The position numbers and the translations under genes were made by a program. 56,055 nt of DNA, taken from NCBI GenBank assembly GCA_025453675.1, contig JALOPW010000008.1, positions 1 to 56,055 on the forward strand, given 5' to 3'. Source of the DNA: Methanolinea sp. (GTDB lineage Archaea > Halobacteriota > Methanomicrobia > Methanomicrobiales > Methanospirillaceae). The notes under the pieces are model-generated. The model saw only the letters and a program-made list of their open reading frames with translations. It did not search any database and was not told the origin of the DNA. Numbering within the stretch: the stretch's first letter is position 1; the number at the start of each line of letters is the position of its first letter. Shown here in pieces: positions 43,591 through 51,571 of the stretch.

Positions 43591-44222
43591 CCAGCCTGAT
43601 ACTGGCTCTTGACGTGGTGGAAAGGGAAAAAGCGCTCGCTATCGCGAGGGAATGTGCTCCCCACCTGGATGGGATCAAGATCGGGTATCCGCTGGTGCTC
43701 TCGGCAGGGTTGTCCATTGCCCGGGACCTGGAGGACCTGGATATCCCCCTGACCGCTGATTTCAAGGTAGCCGATATCCCCAACACCAACCGCCTGATCG
43801 CGGAACAGGTCTTCTCAGCCGGTTTCCGGGCCCTCATCTGCCAGGGATTCACGGGAGTGGACGCAGTCACTGCCTGCGTCGAGACTGCCCGCTCCATGGG
43901 GGGTATGTGCATGGTGGTGGCGGAGATGAGTCACCCCGGGGCCCTGGAGTTCTTCGGCCAGGGGGTGGCAGAGCGCATCGCCCGCATGGCTGTAGACTGC
44001 GGTGCGGATGGCATCATCGCCCCTGCCACCCGGCCTGAAAGGGTCCGGGTGCTGCGCGGAATCGTCGGTGACCGGCTGATCTGGTCCCCGGGGGTTGGTG
44101 CCCAGGGAGGCGATCCCCTGTCGATTGCTTCCCTGGTGGATGCAATTATCGTAGGAAGGCAGATATACGAGGCGAAAAATCCCGGAAAAGAGGCATCCGG
44201 TCTGGCCTACCTTCGCCGATGA
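43587..44222 (+). CDS. pyrF: orotidine 5'-phosphate decarboxylase
   Basis: This 211-residue TIM barrel makes UMP from OMP. It has LILALDVVERE at the N-terminus, ADFKVADIPNTN (about residue 57) with the catalytic Lys and Asp pair, AEMSHPGA, and the phosphate-binding end SPGVGAQGGDP...DAIIVGRQIYEA. It is translationally coupled to the deoxyhypusine synthase gene. Confidence 0.94.
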   Translation: MTSLILALDVVEREKALAIARECAPHLDGIKIGYPLVLSAGLSIARDLEDLDIPLTADFKVADIPNTNRLIAEQVFSAGFRALICQGFTGVDAVTACVETARSMGGMCMVVAEMSHPGALEFFGQGVAERIARMAVDCGADGIIAPATRPERVRVLRGIVGDRLIWSPGVGAQGGDPLSIASLVDAIIVGRQIYEAKNPGKEASGLAYLRR

Positions 44223-44302
44223 TGAGAACACTGTGAGACTGAGGGCATCCCGGTGATGACCCCTATGAGTGGACTGAGGCGAAATCTGAACCGAACTAAA
44301 GG

Positions 44303-44309
44303 TTTAAAT
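44303..44309 (+). promoter_or_regulatory. TATA-like box of the stand-alone NrdD-domain gene
   Basis: TTTAAAT overlaps the first in-frame ATG (44308), which makes that ATG an unlikely start. A transcript from about 44332 would include the ATG at 44359. Confidence 0.4.
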
Positions 44310-44358
44310 GGAAAAATATCCATGGTATTGTATGCATTGGAGTGAAGAACAGCTTACC

Positions 44359-44694
44359 ATGGCCAGATCCGTGCGCCGCCTCGAAGATATCCCCCTGTCC
44401 GAGCGGAAGTACAAGTGTTACACCTGCCACCTGATCGTGGAAGAGACCCCCTGCCCGAACTGTGGGGATGAGCACCTTCAGGTCATGTGCCCCCTGGACC
44501 ATTGCCACTGTTCTCACGAGATCATCTCCAGCATTGAATATTGTCCCCTCTGCGGCGCGCCCGTCTGCCCTGAATGCGGGAGCCATGACGTGGTCCAGAT
44601 CAGCAGGGTAACCGGGTACCTCCAGGAGGTCTCGGGCTGGAATGCCGGGAAGCAGCAGGAGCTGAAAGACAGGGTCCGCTATACCGTGGCATGA
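44359..44694 (+). CDS. stand-alone NrdD C-terminal (zinc and glycyl-radical) domain protein
   Basis: The 111-residue protein matches the last part of class III anaerobic ribonucleotide reductase. It has CPLCGAPVCPECGSHD, the zinc site, followed by RVTGYLQEVSGWNAGKQQE, where E. coli NrdD has RVCGYL with the radical Gly681 and NAGKQEE. The N-terminal part adds more possible zinc ligands (CYTC, CPNC). The catalytic barrel of NrdD is absent, so it cannot reduce ribonucleotides alone. The earlier ATG at 44308 lies in a TATA-like box, so 44359 is preferred. Confidence 0.8.
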   Translation: MARSVRRLEDIPLSERKYKCYTCHLIVEETPCPNCGDEHLQVMCPLDHCHCSHEIISSIEYCPLCGAPVCPECGSHDVVQISRVTGYLQEVSGWNAGKQQELKDRVRYTVA

Positions 44695-45073
44695 AGGCCG
44701 GCTCCATCTCCAGAACAGCAGAGAACCTCTCTTCTTTGAATGCAGGGTATTCACCCCCCTCCCGGTGACGAATCCCCCATGATCTCCCTCCATCCTCCCC
44801 CGGAGGTGAAGGATGGTTGCCGGATTATCCCCATGAAACGCATATGTGACCCATGGTCACATACCCCGCATATGAACACACGAATGATGCATCTCGCAAC
44901 AGGCCCGACGCATGAAAATGCCGGAGGCATTTTCATAGGAAACGCACATGAGACTGTCGGGTCACATGCCCCCCCTGATGAAAACCGCGAATGCGGTTTT
45001 CATACCAGAATCGTATGCACAATTTCCTTGGATTCTGTCTCTTTCCCGGAAACGGGTAATATATAAGGTTGAT
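44695..45073. other. 379-base intergenic region rich in hairpins
   Basis: No gene is seen here. The first 115 bases show nothing distinctive. Then come a 9-bp stem TATGTGACC-CAT-GGTCACATA (44843-44863), a perfect 11-bp stem ATGAAAATGCC-GGA-GGCATTTTCAT (44912-44936), and a type B repeat on the minus strand (44940-45003). A TATA-like TAATATATAAGG (45057-45067) is only about 12 bases before the thiC ATG. No TPP riboswitch sequence was found. Confidence 0.6.
44940..45003 (-). repeat. dispersed hairpin element, type B, copy 2
   Basis: Read on the minus strand, a perfect 11-bp stem ATGAAAACCGC / GCGGTTTTCAT (loop ATTC) is followed by the tail CAGGGGGGGCATGTGACCC and then GACAGTCTCATGTGCGTTT. It is the best preserved type B copy, and lies upstream of thiC in the opposite orientation. 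Confidence 0.85.
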
Positions 45074-46315
45074 ATGATACTCCATTCCCACTCTGATACG
45101 GACCAGGCGCCGGACGCCATCCACGCGGTTGCCGTTGCCGAGCACACCGACCCTGAAGAGCTCTTCCATAATGTCACCAGCGGGAGCACCGTCATCATGC
45201 GGAGGGAAGACCGCTTCGTTGGCATCGGGAAAGGGTTGCGGATCAAAGTGAATGTGAATATCGGGACCTCGAATGTCCATTCATTCCCCGAAGAAGAGGT
45301 GAAAAAGGCGGTCATTGCCGAACGATCCGGTGCAGATACCCTCTCGGATCTCTCGATGGGTGAGCGCGTGGGGGAGATTCGGCGCCTCATTTTTGAGCAT
45401 ACATCAATTCCGATAACCACCGTCCCTGTCTACCAGACCGCTGCCGAAAAGGGGATCGAGGAGATGACTGCCAGGGACATCCTCACCACGGTCCGGGATC
45501 AGGCCCGCGAGGGGGTGAGTTCAATGGTGATGCACAGCATCACCCCCGGTATCCTGGAACTCTGCAGGGAGACAAAAAGAACCATGGGGATTGTCTCCAA
45601 AGGAGGGTCGATCACTGCAGCATTCATGCTGCAAAACGACTGCCAGAACCCGTTCCTCGAATATTTCGATGAGATCCTGCTGATCATGAAGGAGCACGGC
45701 GTGGTGCTCTCCCTCGGGAACGCGACTCGAAGCGGGTGCATAGGGGATGCGTGGGATGCTGCCCAGCGGGAGGAGTTGCGGACGAATATCGCGCTTGCCG
45801 AGAAGGCACACCGGGCCGGAGTCCAGGTGATCATCGAAGGTGCGGGCGGGCACATCCGGTATGACCGGATCGCTCCCTGTATCCGGCATTATAAGGAGTC
45901 GTCCCGTTTTCCCCTCTTTGTGGCCGGCCCCCTCCCGACGGACATAGCCCTTGGATTCGATCATATTGCCGGATGCGTCGGCGCGAGCGCCGCAGGAGCC
46001 GCAGGGGCGGATTATCTCTGCTGCATCACTCCTGCCGAGCACCTGGGACTCCCCACCCCCGAACAGGTCAGGGAAGGGCTGATTGCCTGGAGAATCGCCG
46101 CCCATATCGGAGACCTGGCCAGGTACGGTATGGATATACCAGACAGTAAAATGGCCCGGAGAAGGGCGCTTATGGACCGGAGAGGGCAGCTGGCGCTCGC
46201 CATGGACCCGGATATCGCCAGGGAAAACGGGGGAGACGGGGATATGTGCACCATGTGCGGGGATTTCTGTGCATTGCGGCTGATGAGGCATTACCTGAAG
46301 AACCCCCGGCCATGA
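45074..46315 (+). CDS. thiC: phosphomethylpyrimidine synthase ThiC
   Basis: This radical-SAM enzyme makes the thiamine pyrimidine precursor from AIR. The 413-residue protein has KVNVNIGTSN (about residue 57), STIPVYQ-like ITTVPVYQTAAE, MHSITPGIL, LGNATRSGCIGDAWD (about 215) and GPLPTDIALGFDHI (about 286). The C-terminal CTMCGDFC is the unusual CxxCxxxxC cluster site of ThiC. The open frame extends upstream to 44948, but that part overlaps the repeats; ATG 45074 follows GGTTGAT. The N-terminus is short, as in archaeal ThiC. Confidence 0.94.
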   Translation: MILHSHSDTDQAPDAIHAVAVAEHTDPEELFHNVTSGSTVIMRREDRFVGIGKGLRIKVNVNIGTSNVHSFPEEEVKKAVIAERSGADTLSDLSMGERVGEIRRLIFEHTSIPITTVPVYQTAAEKGIEEMTARDILTTVRDQAREGVSSMVMHSITPGILELCRETKRTMGIVSKGGSITAAFMLQNDCQNPFLEYFDEILLIMKEHGVVLSLGNATRSGCIGDAWDAAQREELRTNIALAEKAHRAGVQVIIEGAGGHIRYDRIAPCIRHYKESSRFPLFVAGPLPTDIALGFDHIAGCVGASAAGAAGADYLCCITPAEHLGLPTPEQVREGLIAWRIAAHIGDLARYGMDIPDSKMARRRALMDRRGQLALAMDPDIARENGGDGDMCTMCGDFCALRLMRHYLKNPRP

Positions 46316-46515
46316 TGCGCAGAATGCCCGGCTATGCCCTGTTCATGGCGCAAATATCGGCCAATCACAAAGGTATTTCAGGAAAGGATTGAAATATCAT
46401 GCAGTCTGATGGGAAGAATCGCTTTATTCCCTGTATTTGGCGTGCAGGCATTCGAGAGAGCGCCCCTTTTCTCCAAGGGTGAACCGCACCATCCCGCTTC
46501 TGGTCTCTTCCAGGC

Positions 46516-47397
46516 ATGAGGTATTTCTTCCGCAATCGGATGCTCATTCTCCGCGGCAGGTTCCGTGCTGCCAGCACATCTGTCGCCGGTGGGCTGGGGC
46601 AGGTCTCAACCATTCTCGCCCATACCCTCGGACAGCAGGGGGACATGTCCGATCCGCTCCATGGACTGGAGAGGGTCCTCCACAGGGAAGGCCTTCCACC
46701 CGATTTTTTCGGCCTTTGTGCCAGGGTGCAGATGGCGGACCTCTGCGTCCTCCAGTATGATGGTATCACCGTATTCGTCACTGCCGGTGCATCCGAAGGA
46801 GATGCAGACGCCCACGTGAGCGTCAGCCTGATCATCTACAGCCGGGAGGGTATGACCGACGCCGCTCTCCTGGAGACCATCATGACCGGGACCGCGGCCA
46901 GGGTGGAAGCCCTTTACGCCCTGGGCAGACCGTCTACCGGAACCCCCTCCGATGCCGTGATCGTGGCCTGCGAGGGGGAGGTGCAGCACCGGAATGCCGG
47001 AACCCTTACGGAGATCGGATCAAAAGTCCGTTCGGCAGTCCTGTTCGGGATACCTGAGGCCCTTGGCAGGAACGAGGGGCGAATCCTGAGGCAGCGTCCC
47101 TCGTTCTTCATATTCAGCCGCTACCAGGGGGACCACTGGGTTGAGTGGCTCCCTCGAGAATGCCCCTATTATCCCTGCCACTTCCCGGGGCAGAGGTGCG
47201 ACTTCTGTTACTGCCCCTTCTACCCCTGCGGGGACGAGAGCCTGGGGCAATGGGTGAAGAGCGCATCGAAGAACGGCATGGTGTGGAACTGCAGCGGGTG
47301 CACCCTTCTGCACGAGCCCCTGATGGCAGACTACCTCCTCGCCCATCCGGAAGCTCCGCTTGCTGAACTGAAGCGAAAAAGGACAGGACAGGAATAA
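46516..47397 (+). CDS. cbiZ: adenosylcobinamide amidohydrolase CbiZ fused to a cysteine-rich small domain
   Basis: CbiZ cuts the side chain of incomplete corrinoids so they can be salvaged for cobamide synthesis, which methanogens need. The CbiZ part has AASTSVAGGLGQVSTIL (about residue 18), VFVTAGASEGDAD (about 84), and SDAVIVACEGEVQHRNAG then EIGSKVRSAV (about 145-175). From about residue 213 a Cys-rich domain follows, ECPYYPCHFPGQRCDFCYCP and WNCSGCTLLHEP, of the PF04071 type. The 200-base spacer upstream shows no gene. Confidence 0.87.
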   Translation: MRYFFRNRMLILRGRFRAASTSVAGGLGQVSTILAHTLGQQGDMSDPLHGLERVLHREGLPPDFFGLCARVQMADLCVLQYDGITVFVTAGASEGDADAHVSVSLIIYSREGMTDAALLETIMTGTAARVEALYALGRPSTGTPSDAVIVACEGEVQHRNAGTLTEIGSKVRSAVLFGIPEALGRNEGRILRQRPSFFIFSRYQGDHWVEWLPRECPYYPCHFPGQRCDFCYCPFYPCGDESLGQWVKSASKNGMVWNCSGCTLLHEPLMADYLLAHPEAPLAELKRKRTGQE

Positions 47398-47400
47398 GGG

Positions 47401-47595
47401 TTATTCCTGCCCGATTCCGAGCGCGGAGACGAGCTCTTCCAGGGGGATCCCGTGGGCCATGGCGGCCTCCTTGATGGTCTCTCCCCGGGCGATGGCACAC
47501 CCCACGCAACCCATGCCAAACTTGAACAAAACCTCTGCAGATTCGGGTTTTGCTTTCAGAAGGTCGTAAATAGTGCTGTCTGCAGTGATTGCCAT
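47401..47595 (-). CDS. DUF1858 redox-disulfide domain protein
   Basis: The 64-residue protein starts MAITADSTIYDLL and has FGMGCVGCAIARGETIKEAAMAHG. This is the DUF1858 domain, sometimes found near hybrid-cluster proteins, with a CxxC pair that may cycle as a disulfide. A TATA box (TTTATATGC on the minus strand, 47621-47629) lies about 30 bases before the ATG, so the mRNA is probably leaderless. It converges on cbiZ with 3 bases between stops. Confidence 0.8.
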   Translation of the reverse strand: MAITADSTIYDLLKAKPESAEVLFKFGMGCVGCAIARGETIKEAAMAHGIPLEELVSALGIGQE

Positions 47596-47727
47596 ATGCT
47601 GAGTATGGTTATGGGTATTTGCATATAAACCTGCAGCACCCGGTACCGGGCCACTCCCAGTTTCACCACCCACCCGCATTCTTTAAGTACCCAGTGCCAT
47701 ATGACTACTCTCCTGGAGATGTAAAGA

Positions 47728-48954
47728 ATGGATTTTTCCGACACTGCTGAAAGAATCTCCCAGAAAATCACCTCCCGCGGGCATACCGTGGAGAAGAGCG
47801 GCATCGAGACCAAACTCAGGCGCCTCGTGGATGAATTCGGGGTTCCCCCGGCCGAGGCCGAGAGGACCGTGCTGAATGAACTGGCCAGGGAGTTCTCCCT
47901 CACCGGGTTCCAGAGCGGGGGCGCAGGGGAGCAGAAGACCCTGAACCAGCTCATGAACGGGGAATGGGTGACCGTGGAATGCAAGGTAGTGGCACTCACT
48001 GCCGCGCCCTCGCCCTCGATCGCCCAGACCGGGATAATGGCGGATGTGTCTGCAGCCATGCGGTTCGTGGTCTGGTCCAGGGCCAATGCGCCGGTACTCG
48101 AGGCCGGAAAGTGGTACCGCCTGGAATCCGCCGTGGTCGACCAGTACAAGGGGATGCTGAACCTCAAGATTCATTCCGGGACCACGGTCAGGGAGGTGCC
48201 CCATGAAGGTTCCCTCAAGCCTGATATCACCCCCATCAGGGATCTTTCGCCAGGGGTGGCGAGTGTGCGGGGGAAGGTGGTCCAGGAATGGGAAGCCACC
48301 CACGACCGTATCCTGCAGTCAGGACTGATCGCCGATGAGACCGGGAGCGTCAGGTTCGTGCTGTGGAAGGAGGAGGGGAAGGAGCGCCTGAACCCCGGGG
48401 GCGTCTATACCCTCTATTACGCCACGGTGGATGACTTCAACGGCCGCCTCTCCATCACCCTGAATACCGCCACCACGGTCCCTGAAGAGGGAGATATCCA
48501 GGTCAATACCGGGAGCTCCTCGTTCCAGGGGGCATTTGTACACCTGGCCCCGGGGTCAGGTCTGATCAAGCGCTGCCCGGTGGAAGGATGTAACCGGGTC
48601 CTTTCCCGGCAGAACTACTGCCCGGTACACGAGATCCAGCCCCAGTTCCAGTATGACCTGCGGATAAAGGGCTGGCTCGACAATGGAGAGGAGACGAGGG
48701 AGATCCTCATACAGCGCGGTGAGTCCGAGCACCTGGTGGGGATGAACCTCGACCAGGCACGCGAGCTCGCGGAGAACAACCCGCTCGGGATGGACGAGGT
48801 CTTCCTGCGCTTCCGGGAGGCGCTGCTCGGGAGGTACCTCTCCTGCAGGGGGCGGGAGATAGAGAACCGCCTCCTGGTATCGGGGTGCGAGCTCCTCCAC
48901 TACGAGCCCGAACAACTGGCCAATCTCCTCAACCGGGCGGGTGGTTCACTGTGA
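47728..48954 (+). CDS. replication protein A (OB-fold single-stranded DNA-binding protein)
   Basis: The 408-residue protein has an N-terminal helical region and at least two OB folds: GEWVTVECKVVAL...FVVWSRANAP (about 77-115) and ASVRGKVVQEWE...VRFVLWKEEGKERL (about 178-220). A zinc finger, CPVEGCNRVLSRQNYCPVH (about residues 288-306), is followed by a C-terminal domain. This layout matches archaeal RPA, which coats single-stranded DNA in replication and repair. GGAGATG lies before the start. The partner gene follows with a 1-base overlap. Confidence 0.9.
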   Translation: MDFSDTAERISQKITSRGHTVEKSGIETKLRRLVDEFGVPPAEAERTVLNELAREFSLTGFQSGGAGEQKTLNQLMNGEWVTVECKVVALTAAPSPSIAQTGIMADVSAAMRFVVWSRANAPVLEAGKWYRLESAVVDQYKGMLNLKIHSGTTVREVPHEGSLKPDITPIRDLSPGVASVRGKVVQEWEATHDRILQSGLIADETGSVRFVLWKEEGKERLNPGGVYTLYYATVDDFNGRLSITLNTATTVPEEGDIQVNTGSSSFQGAFVHLAPGSGLIKRCPVEGCNRVLSRQNYCPVHEIQPQFQYDLRIKGWLDNGEETREILIQRGESEHLVGMNLDQARELAENNPLGMDEVFLRFREALLGRYLSCRGREIENRLLVSGCELLHYEPEQLANLLNRAGGSL

Positions 48955-49547
48955 TGAATAATACGGGGAGAGCCCCGGCCGGGAGGAGGGAGGGTGTGTT
49001 TGAGCGGGAGCCGGCCCGCAGGGTCTTTGCTGCGGAACTCAAGGAGAGCCGGGTGCATTTCAAGGAGGGGCAGGATGAGAAAAGCCCGACCTACGTCCTC
49101 CTCCCCACCGGGGCCCGGTGCAACCGGGTGTTCCTTGCCGGCACACTCACCGAGAAGAAGAAGCAGGGGGAGCAGAACATGTTTTACCGCGCCAGGATAG
49201 TGGACCCTACCGGCACCTTCTTCGTGATGGCCGGGAGCTACCAGCCCGAAGCCATGCAGCAGATCGCGAGGCTTGAGCCCCCCTCCTTCGTCGCAGTGGT
49301 GGGAAAACCAAACGTGTACCAGACCCCGGACGGTGCCGTGCTCATCTCGATTCGCTGCGAGTCCATCACACAGGTGGACAAGGACATCCGGGACCAGTGG
49401 GTGCTCGATACCGCGAGGGCAACTCTTGACCGGATTGATACATCTGCCCAGACACCGGACGGTGAGCGGGCCAGGAGTGAGTACAATATCGATCCCGGGC
49501 TCTTCAGGAAGATGGTGTTCGAAGCCCTCGCCCAGTTGAAGATCTGA
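48954..49547 (+). CDS. RPA-associated protein, COG3390-like
   Basis: This 197-residue protein is the usual partner encoded after archaeal RPA. It has FAAELKESRVHFKEG, then an OB-fold-like FLAGTLTEKKKQGEQNMFYRARIVDPTGTFFVMAG, described here by position (about residues 60-95), and ends MVFEALAQLKI. It is believed to join the RPA complex. ATG 48954 overlaps the RPA stop; GTG 48951 is an alternative. Confidence 0.85.
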   Translation: MNNTGRAPAGRREGVFEREPARRVFAAELKESRVHFKEGQDEKSPTYVLLPTGARCNRVFLAGTLTEKKKQGEQNMFYRARIVDPTGTFFVMAGSYQPEAMQQIARLEPPSFVAVVGKPNVYQTPDGAVLISIRCESITQVDKDIRDQWVLDTARATLDRIDTSAQTPDGERARSEYNIDPGLFRKMVFEALAQLKI

Positions 49548-49614
49548 AATAAGGATCCCACGGGATCAATAACCTTTATCTTCTGGGTGCAAGGGTAGAT
49601 CTCTCTGATGATCT

Positions 49615-49776
49615 ATGAAGGATGAAGATCTCCAGGAGATGGTGAAACATCTCGACCTCAAAACCCTCAAGGAGGCCGCAAAGCTGGCCGGTATCAAACC
49701 CGGTCGCTGCCCCACCAAGACCTCCATCGCAAAGATGCTCCCCGAAGCCACGCTCCGCCAGCTTGCGGGGAAGTAA
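49615..49776 (+). CDS. small SAP/Rho-N-like helical protein, 53 residues
   Basis: A short frame starts at ATG 49615 and encodes [21 protein letters not shown], continuing [20 protein letters not shown] and ending [12 protein letters not shown]. The spacing of hydrophobic residues and the pattern LxxLKEAAKxxGI look like the SAP or Rho N-terminal helix-extension-helix DNA-binding fold. It follows the RPA pair by 67 bases, with a TATA-like CTTTATC near 49577 and a GATGATC element before the ATG. It may belong to the nucleic-acid-binding group, but the family call is tentative. Confidence 0.65.
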   Translation: MKDEDLQEMVKHLDLKTLKEAAKLAGIKPGRCPTKTSIAKMLPEATLRQLAGK

Positions 49777-50077
49777 CGCCCTGTTTTTTCCTGTTGATCC
49801 CTGGCGCAGGGTATTGCCAGGTGACTCTGTGGATGCCGGTCTTGGTTTCCGTCCACCCTCGCCCCGGTGGGCGACCTCCGGTCTCCGATGTAGACTTCAT
49901 GATTGAGGGAGGAACACGGAGGGCCCAATCCAAAGAATAAGAGTGGCTGTCCAGTCACTCAGCATACCAGGTATGCGGACGCCGCGCTCCAGTGTATCGA
50001 TAGAAAACAGCGAGAAGAATGAGAGTAGATGCCCCGGAGGCTGTCCTGTCCCGGGTGCGAGAGGCCCAGGCCAGGGG
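49777..50077. other. intergenic region with no recognised gene
   Basis: 301 bases separate the small SAP-like gene from the convergent ribB end. No tRNA, SRP or RNase P RNA motif is seen. A 156-residue minus-strand frame runs through it but looks non-coding (it is mostly antisense to ribB). Confidence 0.5.
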
Positions 50078-50773
50078 TTATACCGGGCCGTTGTGCGTTC
50101 CTTCCGACACGAACGCATCCCAGGCTTCCAGCACCTCGGCCCCTCCGACAAACATGAGCCCGTGCTTTCTGGCATAGATCTGTGCATCCGCCTTTGAAAG
50201 GGCATAGCCGCTCTCATCGTCCAGCATCTCGCAAATGGTGACTGCGGGCGTGATACCTGCCATCTCCGCCATCGCGATCGAGAGCTCGGTCTGGCCCTTC
50301 CGCACCTTGAGGAGCCCGTCCGCTGCCCTGAGAAGCGCCATGTGACCCGGGGTACGAAACACTTCATGGAATCTCACTCCTCCGCCGTTGAGCGCACACT
50401 TCACCTGCTCTGCGATCGCATTTACGGTCAGCGCCCGGTCCCGGTCGGTGATCCCCGTGAAGGTGTCACGGTGGTTCACCCAGAGCGAGAAGGAGGAGTG
50501 GTTCTTCCGGTCGTACGGGATATCCCCTTCCCGCTCTGCAACCGCGATTGCGCGGAGCGCGTCGCTCGCGAACGGGAGCCCGAGACGCTGAGCGGCGACA
50601 GGGTGGACGGCCGTACAGATCAGCCCGCCCCCGTCCTTTCGCATCTGCAGGATGTGGCGGGGCGTCACTGCATCAGAGCGGATCGCAAAATCCGTTTCAC
50701 CTTCCCGGTCTTCAAAATCGAAGAGCAGGATGAATTTACCGTCGCGCAGCGCCGCCAGCGCGTTCGTGATCAA
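50078..50773 (-). CDS. ribB: 3,4-dihydroxy-2-butanone-4-phosphate synthase
   Basis: RibB supplies the four-carbon unit for riboflavin. The 231-residue protein has FDFEDREGETDFAI (about residue 19) with the acidic metal loop, RKDGGGLICTAV, HRDTFTGITDRDRALT, FRTPGHMALLRA, and TICEMLDDESGYALSKADA (about 183). It starts with TTG at 50773, overlapping the rbkR stop as TTGA, so it is coupled to the regulator. Confidence 0.93.
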   Translation of the reverse strand: MITNALAALRDGKFILLFDFEDREGETDFAIRSDAVTPRHILQMRKDGGGLICTAVHPVAAQRLGLPFASDALRAIAVAEREGDIPYDRKNHSSFSLWVNHRDTFTGITDRDRALTVNAIAEQVKCALNGGGVRFHEVFRTPGHMALLRAADGLLKVRKGQTELSIAMAEMAGITPAVTICEMLDDESGYALSKADAQIYARKHGLMFVGGAEVLEAWDAFVSEGTHNGPV

Positions 50774-51435
50774 GGCCCCACCTCAACGGTGACGGTATCG
50801 CTGTCCTCCACCCCAAGTTTCCGGCGGAGCGCGATCGGTGCGATCACTTCGATGATGTCCTCGGGGTAATGCGTCCTGCCGGGCACTACGATGCTGCAGG
50901 AGATGTCCCCTATCCGACACGGGATACACCGGGCATCACCAAACGTCCTTCCATCCGTGGAAAACCCCTTGACCCGGATCCAGTCAAGGGCTTCTATCTT
51001 TTTTCGCACCGGGATGCTTGAAGGGGAGAGCCGGATGTTGAGCGTACCCGGGTACGGCTCAAACCCGAGATACCTGTTGAACTGCTCCCTGTAGGGAGCA
51101 AGGCTCATGTAATACTTACCCTCCCCTATCCCGCTGACCACGACACCGGTCAGCACATATCCCTTGTTGTGGTCGGAGAAGATCCGGCTGTATTCCTGGT
51201 ATTCTTTTCGGAGTTCCCCTTCACCCAGGGGAGTCACCACGATATCCTGGCCTTCGGGGGTGATGGTACGGTTCACCAGCCTCTGGCGCTCGAGCGACTG
51301 GAGCCGGCGCGAGGCAGTCTGTGGACTGGTCCCGAGCGTTGCACCCAGGGACTGCGAGGAGACCCTGACCGGTCCCCTGCACCCCCCCAGCATGGCGATC
51401 GCTTTCAGGCACTGGAGCTCTTCAGGCGGTATCAT
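50770..51435 (-). CDS. rbkR: bifunctional riboflavin kinase and transcriptional regulator RbkR
   Basis: The 221-residue protein has an N-terminal winged helix-turn-helix (SLGATLGTSPQTASRRLQSLER, about residues 28-49) and a C-terminal CTP-dependent riboflavin kinase. The kinase part has VVVSGIGEGKYYMSL (about 97), FEPYPGTLNIRL (about 123) and GVEDSDTVTVEV. Archaeal RbkR is known both to phosphorylate riboflavin and to repress riboflavin genes. A TATA-overlapping inverted repeat lies just upstream, and ribB is next in the operon. Confidence 0.92.
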   Translation of the reverse strand: MIPPEELQCLKAIAMLGGCRGPVRVSSQSLGATLGTSPQTASRRLQSLERQRLVNRTITPEGQDIVVTPLGEGELRKEYQEYSRIFSDHNKGYVLTGVVVSGIGEGKYYMSLAPYREQFNRYLGFEPYPGTLNIRLSPSSIPVRKKIEALDWIRVKGFSTDGRTFGDARCIPCRIGDISCSIVVPGRTHYPEDIIEVIAPIALRRKLGVEDSDTVTVEVGP

Positions 51436-51455
51436 TATATCAGAATTGAGATGCT

Positions 51456-51470
51456 TACTATTTATGAGTA
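51456..51470. promoter_or_regulatory. candidate RbkR operator overlapping its TATA box
   Basis: TACT and AGTA form an inverted repeat around an AT-rich centre; on the plus strand it reads TACTATTTATGAGTA. On the minus strand the centre ATAAATA is 24 bases before the rbkR ATG and looks like its TATA box. A repressor bound here would block transcription, which fits autoregulation. The arms are short. Confidence 0.4.
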
Positions 51471-51571
51471 TCCTGCCAAGTGATCCTGCCTGCTGCAGCG
51501 GTAATTGGCTTTCGTGAAATGTCGAATCCTCATTCGTTAATTATATTACAGGGAAGCCCTCATAATGAGCC

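Noticed and set aside
45057-45067. TATA box directly driving thiC
   Set aside because: It is only about 12 bases before the ATG, so its start site would lie inside the gene; no later in-frame start near it is plausible.
44695-45073. TPP riboswitch before thiC
   Set aside because: The conserved TPP-box sequences are not present.
49897-50367. 156-residue minus-strand frame
   Set aside because: Most of it is a shifted frame of ribB with Arg/Ser/Pro-rich composition typical of shadow frames.
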